A stretch of 64,000 nt of DNA from Chitinophaga fulva (GTDB lineage Bacteria > Bacteroidota > Bacteroidia > Chitinophagales > Chitinophagaceae). The stretch's first letter is position 1; every line of letters starts with the position of its first letter. A program made the translations under genes and the position numbers. The stretch is taken from positions 434,001-498,000 of the forward strand of contig NZ_JABBGC010000004.1 of NCBI RefSeq assembly GCF_012927205.1, given 5' to 3'. Shown piece after piece: positions 36,050 to 43,823 of the stretch. The notes beneath the pieces were generated by a model. It did not search any database. It was not told the origin of the DNA and was given only the letters and a program-made list of their open reading frames with translations.

Positions 36050-36926
36050 ATTCTGCTGACAGTTTCTTTTGATAGGCAGCTTTGAGATCTGCCAGTTGTT
36101 TATCATAATCTTCTCTGCCTGCAAAAGCTGCGGGGTTATACGGATCTCCGTCTTTATGTTTTTTATGCAGATTGAACTGGCTGGCGTGTGCAGCCAGCCA
36201 CAGATCGAAGTTTACCTTTGGCATGGTGTCCAGCGTATAGGCGTAGTCTTTAGCCATGCCTGGATAACCCTTCACCGCGGAAAATTTCCCATCGATAATG
36301 ATGGTAGGCATATTGGCGAGTAGCACTTTATACGTACGATTATCGTCTTTTACATCAAAGATAAAGCTACAGGAACCGATGGTATGTCCCGGATGATGCA
36401 GCATCACCAGTTTCATGTCTCCCAGACTGATCGTGTCTTTATCATGTAATACACGATTTACTTTCACTGGTCTGTAGGTGATGCCATACTTGCCCAGTTC
36501 ATAATCAGTCTTTCCACCGGATTTCGATACGCTGACATCACCAGCATCCACCATAAATTTTGCACCGGTTTTTTCCTGTATGGCCGCCATGGCTCCCATA
36601 TGGTCATAGTGGGCCTGCATCGTCAGCAGTATTTTGGTGTCTTTGAAGTGAAAGCCCAGGGCTTCGATATTCTCCCTGATACTTTTCTCTGAGGCAGCCA
36701 AGCCGGTATTGATCAGGATATTCCCGGCGGAGGTGGTGATCAGGTAACTGGAGAGGTCGTAGGTACCTACATAATAGAGGTTGCCAGCGATCCGAAAAGG
36801 TTTTTGTGGCTGGTTCCACTCAGGGTTTACCCGGGTAGGTTCCTGCACTTTCTGGGCATGGGTAATGCCGGCAGTACAAAGTCCTGTCATCAATAAAAAA
36901 AGGCTCCGGACAATCTTGTGTTGCAT
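36048..36926 (-). CDS. Subclass B3-type metallo-beta-lactamase with Gln zinc-site variant
   Basis: 292 residues with a signal peptide (ends near GITHAQ), so periplasmic. The zinc motif reads QAHYDH (Gln104, His106, Asp108, His109) where most B3 enzymes have HxHxDH. His181 (HHPGHTIG) and His247 (AAHASQF) complete the site. The same His-to-Gln change is known from the GOB group of B3 enzymes. The likely reaction is zinc-dependent hydrolysis of beta-lactam rings. Another hydrolase of the superfamily is possible, but the overall B3 pattern (GNLYYVGTYDLSSYLI, ILINTGL) is clear. The gene is single, and its stop lies inside the tail of the locus 2 terminator. Confidence 0.9.
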   Translation of the reverse strand: MQHKIVRSLFLLMTGLCTAGITHAQKVQEPTRVNPEWNQPQKPFRIAGNLYYVGTYDLSSYLITTSAGNILINTGLAASEKSIRENIEALGFHFKDTKILLTMQAHYDHMGAMAAIQEKTGAKFMVDAGDVSVSKSGGKTDYELGKYGITYRPVKVNRVLHDKDTISLGDMKLVMLHHPGHTIGSCSFIFDVKDDNRTYKVLLANMPTIIIDGKFSAVKGYPGMAKDYAYTLDTMPKVNFDLWLAAHASQFNLHKKHKDGDPYNPAAFAGREDYDKQLADLKAAYQKKLSAE

Positions 36927-36974
36927 AGATGGATTGGGTTGTGGGAGTTGAATTCCAAAATTAACCGTTAATCC

Positions 36975-37370
36975 TCAACCCGGAAAATCTTTCATGTTTT
37001 TTCTGAAAATTTTTCCGGACTCCTTACTATCCATGGCTGCCCAGTTGGCCATCGCCCAGAGTACATCCCGTAAAGCCTTTCCTGATTTGGTAAGACTATA
37101 GGTCACATGTGGCGGGATGACTGGTTCTGCTTTCCGATTGATCAGCTGATCTGCTTCCAGCTGTTTCAGTTGCTGTATCAACACTTTCTCCGTAATGGTA
37201 GGTACCGCCCTTTTCAGTTCGCCGTAACGTTTAGGCCCTGACAATAACTGAAACAGGATAATGGGTTTCCAATAACCGCCAATCTTCTCCATCACATAGG
37301 TGACGGGGCATTCCTGGTAAGCCAGCTGCTTGTTGGCCTGAATAGTTGAGCTCTCTTTAATCGTTGTCAT
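36975..37370 (-). CDS. HxlR family transcriptional regulator
   Basis: 131 residues with the winged-helix pattern of HxlR/DUF24 proteins: CPVTYVMEKIGGYWKPIILFQLLSG, RYGELKRAVPTITEKVLIQQL and YSLTKSGKALRDVL. The Cys near the N-terminus is in the position used for redox sensing in some family members. It is divergent from an NmrA-type NAD(P)-binding protein gene with a 79-bp gap. A 9-bp inverted repeat in that gap is the likely operator. This arrangement suggests control of a quinone- or aldehyde-stress reductase. Confidence 0.9.
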   Translation of the reverse strand: MTTIKESSTIQANKQLAYQECPVTYVMEKIGGYWKPIILFQLLSGPKRYGELKRAVPTITEKVLIQQLKQLEADQLINRKAEPVIPPHVTYSLTKSGKALRDVLWAMANWAAMDSKESGKIFRKNMKDFPG

Positions 37371-37371
37371 G

Positions 37372-37424
37372 GTACATACTTTAGGGTAAGTACTGGTAAA
37401 TTAGTATGTACAAATATACCTTTG
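37372..37424. promoter_or_regulatory. Divergent promoters and likely HxlR operator
   Basis: GTACATACT (37372-37380) and AGTATGTAC (37403-37411) are perfect inverted repeats. One lies 1 bp beyond the HxlR start codon, the other abuts the -7 boxes. The plus-strand box is TACCTTTG (37417-37424) and the minus-strand box is TATATTTG (37411-37418 reversed); the two overlap by two bases. Confidence 0.6.
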
Positions 37425-37449
37425 TTGCAGCAATAAAAAATCAATTACT

Positions 37450-38334
37450 ATGAAAATTACAATCACAGGATCATTAGGAAATGTAAGCAGGCAGTTAGCC
37501 GCTAACCTGATCAACAAAGGTCACCAGGTTACCATTATCAGTCAGGATGCGAATAAAGCAGCACAAATAGCAGCCATGGGCGCTGTAGCGGCCATTGGCT
37601 CTGTAAAAGACATCGCATTTTTGACGTCTGCCTTCAAAGGGGCTGATGCGGTATATACCATGGTTCCGCCATTGGCTGCGTCTGAAGATTATTATGAAGA
37701 TGTAGCGGTCATCGCGGCCAACTATCGCCAGGCTTTGGCTGAAGCGGGAGTGAAACATGTGGTGAATCTTAGCGGCATCGGCGCGGAACTGCCTGCCGGT
37801 AATGGTTTGTCCAGCGCTTTTTACCGCGCGGAAGATACCTTAAACCAGTTACCGGATATACATATCGTGCATCTGCGTCCCGGTATGTTTTACACCAATT
37901 TTTACGGTAACCTGGAGATGATATTGCAGCAACAGATCATGGGGAATAACTTTCCGGGAGATATTCCGCTGGGGCTGGTGCATCCGCATGATATTGCTGA
38001 TACTGCCGCTGCACTGCTTTCGGAGCTGACATTTACAGGCAAATCCTTCCGGTATGTGACCAGCGACGAGAAAACAGGCGCTGAAATAGCAGCGATCTTT
38101 AGCCGGCTGACCGGACAGTCCGTTTCATGGATACCTTTCCCCGATGAGGCATTACAACAAGGTGCCATGCAGAATGGGTTTTCTGCCCATATGGCTTCGT
38201 TGCTGATGCAGGTAGGTGTCAGCATCCGGGAAGGGAGATTGTTTGCCGGTTATGCAAATAATAAAGTGATAACTGGTAAACGAAAATTTGAAGCATTTGC
38301 GGGGGAGATGATGAATACAGTGGTGAATGGATGA
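37450..38334 (+). CDS. NmrA-like NAD(P)-binding protein
   Basis: 294 residues. The Rossmann start ITGSLGNVSRQLAANLINKG is a variant of the GxxGxxG motif. The remainder (GADAVYTMVPPLAASEDYY, HVVNLSGIGAE, HLRPGMFYTNFY, TGKSFRYVTSDEKTGAEIA) is typical of NmrA / QorB-like short-chain proteins. Members reduce quinones or act as redox sensors in the cytoplasm. Being divergent from an HxlR regulator, it is probably induced by electrophilic or quinone stress. The actual substrate is unknown. Confidence 0.88.
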   Translation: MKITITGSLGNVSRQLAANLINKGHQVTIISQDANKAAQIAAMGAVAAIGSVKDIAFLTSAFKGADAVYTMVPPLAASEDYYEDVAVIAANYRQALAEAGVKHVVNLSGIGAELPAGNGLSSAFYRAEDTLNQLPDIHIVHLRPGMFYTNFYGNLEMILQQQIMGNNFPGDIPLGLVHPHDIADTAAALLSELTFTGKSFRYVTSDEKTGAEIAAIFSRLTGQSVSWIPFPDEALQQGAMQNGFSAHMASLLMQVGVSIREGRLFAGYANNKVITGKRKFEAFAGEMMNTVVNG

Positions 38335-38348
38335 GATGATATAGGATT

Positions 38349-38391
38349 AAAAACGGCGGGCATTTCCTGACAGGAAGTACCCGCTGTTTTT
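38349..38391. terminator. Bidirectional terminator between the NmrA-like gene and the T9SS cargo gene
   Basis: AAAAACGGCGGG (38349-38360) pairs with CCCGCTGTTTT (38380-38390, one G-T wobble), with an inner TTTCC/GGAA stem. A- and T-runs flank the structure, which ends at the stop codon of the convergent gene. Confidence 0.75.
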
Positions 38392-41104
38392 ATAGCACAA
38401 CTGTCACAGCTCCTGTTTTCTTTATAACATCCGGGAAGTCGAAGCTTTCGTATTCGAGCGTCCATATGTAGCTGCCGATCCCTGCTTTGTTCCCGCCTGG
38501 TAAGGTACCATTCCAGCCTTCGCCGGGATTGGTGGTGCTGAAGATCAGCTGGCCCCATCTGTTATATACCCGGAACCGGAATTTTTTAGTGACACAATAC
38601 AACACGGGTTTGAAAATATCATTCTTCCCGTCACCGTTTGGAGAGAAGGCTGTAGGCAGATATACGTCACAGCCACAGTATTTTTCCTGTATGTTTACAT
38701 TGTCAGACGCTTTGCAGCCCCATTCATTCTTCACTGTGATTTTATAGACGCCGGGCCCGCTTGTGGTGAAGTGTGTTTCTGTGTTGAATGGGCCGTCCTG
38801 CCAGCTAAAAGTAGTTACATCGCTGCTGTAACGGGGATGCAGCATTAACTGTAGCCCCCGGCAGATAAGCGTATCACTGCCAAGGTCTACTGTTGGTAAT
38901 TCCCGCACTACTGCAGGCCGGGGCACAGTTACTTCCACCGGTCCGCAAGCGCTGATGACAGAATATTTCACCGGGTATACTCCCGGTTTGTTCCAGATGG
39001 CAACCAGTTTGTCCTGTGTGCCCTGTATATGCGGGCTTCCTGCGATCTGCCACTGAATAGTGTCGCCGGAATAATCTTTTACTTCGATTTTCAGCGATTC
39101 TCCCGGACATGCGTTGTCCTTAAAACTGATTGTTCCGGGATCGGTTACTTCCTGTATGATTACCTGTGTATGGGCTGTGGAAGTACAACCATCGGTATTG
39201 GTAGCAGTGAGTACATATTTCCCCTCATTTTGGGCAGTGGCAGTGTTCGTGACCTGCGCGTTCAATCCATCGTACCTGGCGCCGTTGGGGCTTTCCCAGG
39301 TGGCTTTTGCCAGCGTAGCTGTTGTTGATGCCTGCATGATCAGCGGTTTCCCGTTGCATACTTTGATGGCATCAGTGACCGTCATTACCGGAGGGGCTTT
39401 GGGCCGGAGAACTACCACCGCGGAAACCGCTTCTTTCATACAAGGGCCGGAATTGTTTTCTTTTATCTGAACGCGGAATTGTCCGGTATCGGCTGACGTG
39501 AGATCGCTCAATATAAAAACTTCTCCCCGGGCATTGGGAATATCTTTCCACTGTCCATCTGCTTCGTCCAGCTTCTGCCATGAAAATACCGGATTGTTCA
39601 GGGAAATGCCTGTACGGTCGGCCGTTAGTGAAACCGTGCTGCCGATACAGGCTGCAGCAGGACTGTTGTTGCCGTTGATCTTAACCGGAAGTACCGGTTT
39701 ACAGGTACTTAACAGGATATCATCTATCGCGAGGTCATTACCGCATCCACCGGGGGCGTCGTTCAGCAACACTATCTGTATGTTCTGCACATTCTCCGGC
39801 AAGGTGAAGATCATTCCGTAGTCCTTCCACCTGCCTTGCGGATCGGGGTCCGCGGGGATATATCTTTCGGACAGCTGCCCGAGGGTATTACCGTTTTCAT
39901 CCTCTATGCGAAACCTGATACGGGAGGGTACAGGCGTGGTATTGGGTCCGCACGACACAGCAGGAGAAATAACAGAACAGGCACTTACGGCGAGTGCATA
40001 TTGCAGTCCGCCGCAGAGACCGGTGATTTTCTTCCTGTAAAATTCACCGGGAAGGAAGGAACCATTGACTACCATCATGCGTCCGCCGGGCTTTCCGCTG
40101 TGGTCTGTCATTTGTTTCCATGTGGAATTACCCTGCGCTAACTGCGGATCACTTACAATCGTATAATAACCTTCCTGTAGCGGAGCTGTTGTAGAAAATT
40201 TGTATGCTCCGTTGCCCAGCTCCTGTAACGGGTCGCCGAATCCGTTGCCCACCCCGAAATCTTCCCTGAATATTTCCCTGCTTTCTGAATTACAGGTGCC
40301 ACGCGACAGCCGGCACGCCATGTCGTCGCCATCTGTGTGGCCATTATGGTCGTCATCAATACCATTCCCGCATATTTCGATGTCCCTGTCGTTTCCACCT
40401 TCTCCTTCCATAGCAATGCCCCACACATCTCCCATGTCGCCTTTTATATTGCTGATGACGTAGGTAGTGGCATCTTCCAGATCTATCAGCGCCAGTTCTT
40501 TTGCGGTACTTATCAAATAACAGATACCATATTGATTAGACCCAATACTATATACACTTCCTCTTACGTTCAGTCGCCCTGCTTCCCGTTGAGATACAAT
40601 ACTGTTCCTGTCGGTCGATAAAGTGATCTCTACCAGTGTATTGGAAATTGTTACCATATACAGTTTTCCGTCACTGAAACATAAATCACCCCCAGGAGAA
40701 GCGATCATGTTTCCTACAAAAGATGCTGCGCCAGCTTTTAGATCAATTTTATACAGCATATTGCCGTTGCCTGCCACAAACAGGTTCCCGTTTCTGTCGC
40801 TGACCATGGAGTTGCCGAGGCCAAATGAAGGATTGATCAACACAGGTGTACAGGCGCCTGTGACAGGATTCACTTCATAGAGTGATCCCCCATATATGGC
40901 ATAAAATTTCCCGTCGGGCGTAATGGCAAGGTCGGTGAATATTGTTGGTAACGTAACCATTTTCTTATAGGTGTAGTCTGCCATGTCTACATAGCCGAGT
41001 TCGTATCCGTTAACTACATACAGTTTGTCCTGAGAATAACAGCGACAAAAGACCGATAAAAGCAGTGCAAGCAGGGATAGGTAACGCAATGGTAGAGCTT
41101 TCAT
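38390..41104 (-). CDS. Large secreted protein with propeller, metal-binding and T9SS type B sorting domains
   Basis: 904 residues from the ATG at 41104; a TTG 30 bp upstream is in frame. A signal peptide ends near FCRCYSQ. Residues of about 20-270 look like a beta-propeller (GYVDMADYTYKKMV, repeated SDGKLYMV-like strands). A Ca-binding-type motif follows (CGNGIDDDHNGHTDGDDMAC), then a galactose-binding-like region and several Ig/PKD-like domains. The C-terminal 90 residues (YLPTAFSPNGDGKNDIFKP, FRVYNRWGQLIFS, WNG) form the gliding-motility-type C-terminal domain used for type IX secretion (type B). It would be exported to the cell surface. No enzymatic motif is seen; adhesion is a reasonable guess. 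Confidence 0.85.
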   Translation of the reverse strand: MKALPLRYLSLLALLLSVFCRCYSQDKLYVVNGYELGYVDMADYTYKKMVTLPTIFTDLAITPDGKFYAIYGGSLYEVNPVTGACTPVLINPSFGLGNSMVSDRNGNLFVAGNGNMLYKIDLKAGAASFVGNMIASPGGDLCFSDGKLYMVTISNTLVEITLSTDRNSIVSQREAGRLNVRGSVYSIGSNQYGICYLISTAKELALIDLEDATTYVISNIKGDMGDVWGIAMEGEGGNDRDIEICGNGIDDDHNGHTDGDDMACRLSRGTCNSESREIFREDFGVGNGFGDPLQELGNGAYKFSTTAPLQEGYYTIVSDPQLAQGNSTWKQMTDHSGKPGGRMMVVNGSFLPGEFYRKKITGLCGGLQYALAVSACSVISPAVSCGPNTTPVPSRIRFRIEDENGNTLGQLSERYIPADPDPQGRWKDYGMIFTLPENVQNIQIVLLNDAPGGCGNDLAIDDILLSTCKPVLPVKINGNNSPAAACIGSTVSLTADRTGISLNNPVFSWQKLDEADGQWKDIPNARGEVFILSDLTSADTGQFRVQIKENNSGPCMKEAVSAVVVLRPKAPPVMTVTDAIKVCNGKPLIMQASTTATLAKATWESPNGARYDGLNAQVTNTATAQNEGKYVLTATNTDGCTSTAHTQVIIQEVTDPGTISFKDNACPGESLKIEVKDYSGDTIQWQIAGSPHIQGTQDKLVAIWNKPGVYPVKYSVISACGPVEVTVPRPAVVRELPTVDLGSDTLICRGLQLMLHPRYSSDVTTFSWQDGPFNTETHFTTSGPGVYKITVKNEWGCKASDNVNIQEKYCGCDVYLPTAFSPNGDGKNDIFKPVLYCVTKKFRFRVYNRWGQLIFSTTNPGEGWNGTLPGGNKAGIGSYIWTLEYESFDFPDVIKKTGAVTVVL

Positions 41105-41254
41105 GGGGTATGGGTATTGTCGATACACCAGCAAAACTAGAGCAATAGTTTGTCCTTTTTGATGATATACAACAACAGGTAATGCTACATGATAAGTATT
41201 TACTTTTTCTTCTGAGATATATCTTTTTTATATCTTGCCCCCAAATGATTACCT

Positions 41255-41635
41255 ATGGGATTTTTTTCAGCACTGCTGGGCAATGCAGGCACCGTTAGTC
41301 AACAGGAACTGGTAAAAGACTACGGCAAATTATTGACAGACACAGAAGTGATCGAGTTAGGCTTTAAGCTGTTCAGGGATACTTTTATATTTACGAATAA
41401 GCGGTTGATACTAGTGGATAAACAGGGCATTACCGGCAGTAAAACGGAATACAAAAGTGTATCGTATAAAAGCATCAGCCGCTTCAGCGTAGAAACAGCC
41501 GGTACTTTTGATCTAGATGCGGAACTGAAGATATGGGTGAGCAGCGAGGTACAGCCCAGTATTGTGAAGACATTCAACAAATCTGTGAATGTGTATGAAG
41601 TGCAGAAAGTGTTGGCGCATCACGTATTAGGATAA
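41255..41635 (+). CDS. PH domain-containing protein
   Basis: 126 residues, no signal peptide. The pattern FRDTFIFTNKRLILVDKQGITGSKTEYKSVSYKSISRFSVETAG matches bacterial pleckstrin-homology domains (bPH type). These occur in proteins of unknown function, some of them stress- or membrane-related. The gene is transcribed alone, divergent from the T9SS cargo gene, and ends at a strong terminator. Confidence 0.88.
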   Translation: MGFFSALLGNAGTVSQQELVKDYGKLLTDTEVIELGFKLFRDTFIFTNKRLILVDKQGITGSKTEYKSVSYKSISRFSVETAGTFDLDAELKIWVSSEVQPSIVKTFNKSVNVYEVQKVLAHHVLG

Positions 41636-41657
41636 TCATCACTCCACTATCTCTTTA

Positions 41658-41693
41658 AAAAAATCCGGCGCCTATATAGACGCCGGATTTTTT
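41658..41693 (+). terminator. Terminator of the PH-domain gene
   Basis: AAAAAATCCGGCG (41658-41670) pairs with CGCCGGATTTTTT (41681-41693) over 13 bp. The loop is CCTATATAGA. Confidence 0.92.
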
Positions 41694-41724
41694 GTTGGCG
41701 GCATTTGCTGGATAATTTTATGGG

Positions 41725-41821
41725 TATTTTTTATGGGGTGACTGGGGGATAAGGTTGTTTCATGTCCCTTAATAAGCAGGGGAAGCTGTCTGTAATATGC
41801 CGACAGCTAAAATTTTTTTTT
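41725..41821 (+). ncRNA. Candidate small RNA with its own terminator
   Basis: A second terminator-like structure, AGCTGTC (41784-41790) with GACAGCT (41802-41808) and then nine Ts, lies 91 bp after the PH-gene terminator with no reading frame before it. Upstream, TTTG (41704-41707) and TATTTTTT (41725-41732) are 17 bp apart and could be a promoter. An RNA of roughly 80 bases would result. This is suggestive only; it could also be a backup terminator. Confidence 0.35.
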
Positions 41822-42000
41822 GGATGACTTACCTATGAAAGAGGACACAGCTATCTGATACGTTGTACACTGTGTCAAGCAGAAAGGGGCGCTTTTTCCA
41901 GGGCGGCCTGTTTATCCTCATCGTCATGGAGTGACTGGCAAATCCGGATAAAAAAATATAATTTGGCCACCTGCCGGCATTATATTCTTAAAACCAGCCC
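41822..42000. other. Leader region before locus 3
   Basis: No gene is seen. A 7-bp inverted repeat GACACAG/CTGTGTC (41844-41850, 41870-41876) is present. TTTG near 41973 with an AT-rich TATTCTTA just before the start codon at 42001 could be a weak promoter for the sigma gene. Confidence 0.4.
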
Positions 42001-42555
42001 ATGTCAACCGAAGAAGATCATCATAGCCTACAATGGGAGCGACTGCGGAGCGGCGACAAACAAGCACTGTTTGCGCTGTACAACAGCACATACCCCCATT
42101 TGCTGCGCTTCGGGCTGAAGCTGTGTGGCAATGATGAACTGGTAAAAGACTGTATCACGCAGCTGTTTCTACAGCTTTGGAGCAAACAGGCGCAACTGAA
42201 ACCGGTGACTAACGTGCCCGCCTATCTGTTTACAGCGCTGAAACGGCAACTGCTGGACCAGCTGGCCTACCAGGCACGCATGCACGACGCTATCAGCCGC
42301 ATGACCGGCAAAGAGGCCGAAAACGAATTATCCTATGAAGAGATCATCATCCGGGTGCAGCAGGACGATGAAATAAAACGGCGCCTGTATGAGGCCATGA
42401 AAGCCCTGACACCCCGGCAGACAGAGCTGGTGCGCCTTAAATTCTTCGAGGGGCTTAGTTATGAAGAGATCGCCGCACAGACTTCCCAAACCGTGAAAAC
42501 AGCCTACAACACTATTTACGACGCCATCAAAACCCTCCGGAAAAAACTTTCCTGA
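42001..42555 (+). CDS. ECF sigma-70 factor (locus 3)
   Basis: 184 residues starting MSTEEDHHSL. Region 2 holds GDKQALFALYNSTYPHLLRFG and LVKDCITQLFLQLWSKQ. Region 4 holds RLKFFEGLSYEEIAAQTSQ and VKTAYNTIYDAIKTLR. It is the first gene of the locus that ends with cyanophycinase and isoaspartyl peptidase. By analogy with other such sets it is held by the FecR protein encoded 65 bp downstream. It should switch on the locus when its substrate reaches the SusC receptor. Confidence 0.92.
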   Translation: MSTEEDHHSLQWERLRSGDKQALFALYNSTYPHLLRFGLKLCGNDELVKDCITQLFLQLWSKQAQLKPVTNVPAYLFTALKRQLLDQLAYQARMHDAISRMTGKEAENELSYEEIIIRVQQDDEIKRRLYEAMKALTPRQTELVRLKFFEGLSYEEIAAQTSQTVKTAYNTIYDAIKTLRKKLS

Positions 42556-42620
42556 AAAAAATGCTTTTTGTCTAGGAAAAACAGCCCATCCTGCCGTCTG
42601 TATAGAAAAGGGTTAACTGC

Positions 42621-43712
42621 ATGAACTTCCAGGATTACGAGGCAATAGATTTTGCCTGTGATGAGTCTTTCCAGCGTTATTGCCGGGAGGAGCATGAGGC
42701 GGACATGGCTTTCTGGACCGAATGGGCCGGGCAGCATCCCGGCAAAACAGCCGTATTGGAAGAAGCCCGTCAGCTCGTAACCTTGCTGTCTGCCCGTCAG
42801 GGTGGACGTATGGAGCAGCTGAAGCACCTCCAGGACGGGCTTACGCAATACGAGCGGCTGCAACAGGCGCTGGAAGGGACTTTGCCGGTGCTACAGGAAG
42901 AGCCGGTGGCGGTTAGCCGTCACCGTTATTTACGGTATGCCGCTGTGATAGGCGGCGCCATTATCCTGGCCGCCGGCGGGTATTTCTTCAGCCGGCAGCG
43001 TACGGCGCCGGTATCCGGTGAAGTGGCCGCGGCCACTATTATCTCTGCCGGTGATGAGCCGCGTAAATCTGTGATACTGCCTGATGGTTCCTCTCTCGTA
43101 TTGCGGAAAAACAGCAGGATAGAGCTGGCAGAAGGGTTTAACCGTGTAAACCGTGATCTGACGCTGACCGGCGAAGCTTTTTTTGATGTTGTACAAGACG
43201 TGCGCCGGCCGTTTATGGTGCATACCAGCGCCTTCGATATTAAAGTACTGGGCACCGTGTTTAACGTGAGCGCCTATACGGGCCATCCCCTGATGGAAGC
43301 CGCCCTTTTTCGTGGAAAAGTAGAGATCACCTGCGCACAGGAGCCTGCGCGGAAAATAGTACTGCAGCCCAATCAAAAACTGACCGTAGCAGCTCCCGCA
43401 ACGGGGAAAACGGCCGCTGCGGCGGTATTGAAGGTAGTGCCCCTGGATGCCGACCCTGTCAACCATAAAGCCCGGGAAATAGCCTGGGTCCGCAACCGGC
43501 TGGAGATAGAGAATGAGCCGTTGTCTGATATCGCCGGCAAACTGGAAAAATGGTACGGCATCCGGATAGCCTTCGCGGATGATGCGGTGAAACAATACCG
43601 CTACTCCGGTACGTTCGAGAGTGAAACTGTATTGAAAGCACTGGACGCCCTGCAGCTGTCCTATCCCTTCAACTTTAAAATGGTAAACGACACAATTATA
43701 ATCAGTAAATAA
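42621..43712 (+). CDS. FecR-family anti-sigma factor (locus 3)
   Basis: 363 residues. The cytoplasmic N-terminus precedes one membrane segment near residues 107-124 (YAAVIGGAIILAAGGYFF). The FecR domain follows (ILPDGSSLVLRKNSRIELAE, GEAFFDVVQDVRRPFMV), then a C-terminal DUF4974-type domain (LSDIAGKLEKWYGIRIAF). It would bind the ECF sigma factor inside and read the STN domain of the locus 3 SusC in the periplasm. The gap to susC contains a perfect 9-bp stem-loop. Confidence 0.93.
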   Translation: MNFQDYEAIDFACDESFQRYCREEHEADMAFWTEWAGQHPGKTAVLEEARQLVTLLSARQGGRMEQLKHLQDGLTQYERLQQALEGTLPVLQEEPVAVSRHRYLRYAAVIGGAIILAAGGYFFSRQRTAPVSGEVAAATIISAGDEPRKSVILPDGSSLVLRKNSRIELAEGFNRVNRDLTLTGEAFFDVVQDVRRPFMVHTSAFDIKVLGTVFNVSAYTGHPLMEAALFRGKVEITCAQEPARKIVLQPNQKLTVAAPATGKTAAAAVLKVVPLDADPVNHKAREIAWVRNRLEIENEPLSDIAGKLEKWYGIRIAFADDAVKQYRYSGTFESETVLKALDALQLSYPFNFKMVNDTIIISK

Positions 43713-43742
43713 AATATCAACCAGTACAACCAAAATAAAGAA

Positions 43743-43767
43743 GGGGAAGTGTTCGCACCACTTCCCC
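43743..43767 (+). repeat. Stem-loop in the fecR-susC gap of locus 3
   Basis: GGGGAAGTG (43743-43751) pairs perfectly with CACTTCCCC (43759-43767) around a seven-base loop. No T-run follows. It lies 31 bp after the fecR stop and 56 bp before the susC start. Confidence 0.65.
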
Positions 43768-43823
43768 CGGAATTAGGCCAGATAATGTCCTGAATGATCA
43801 TTAACTAAACCAACATCAAAGGT

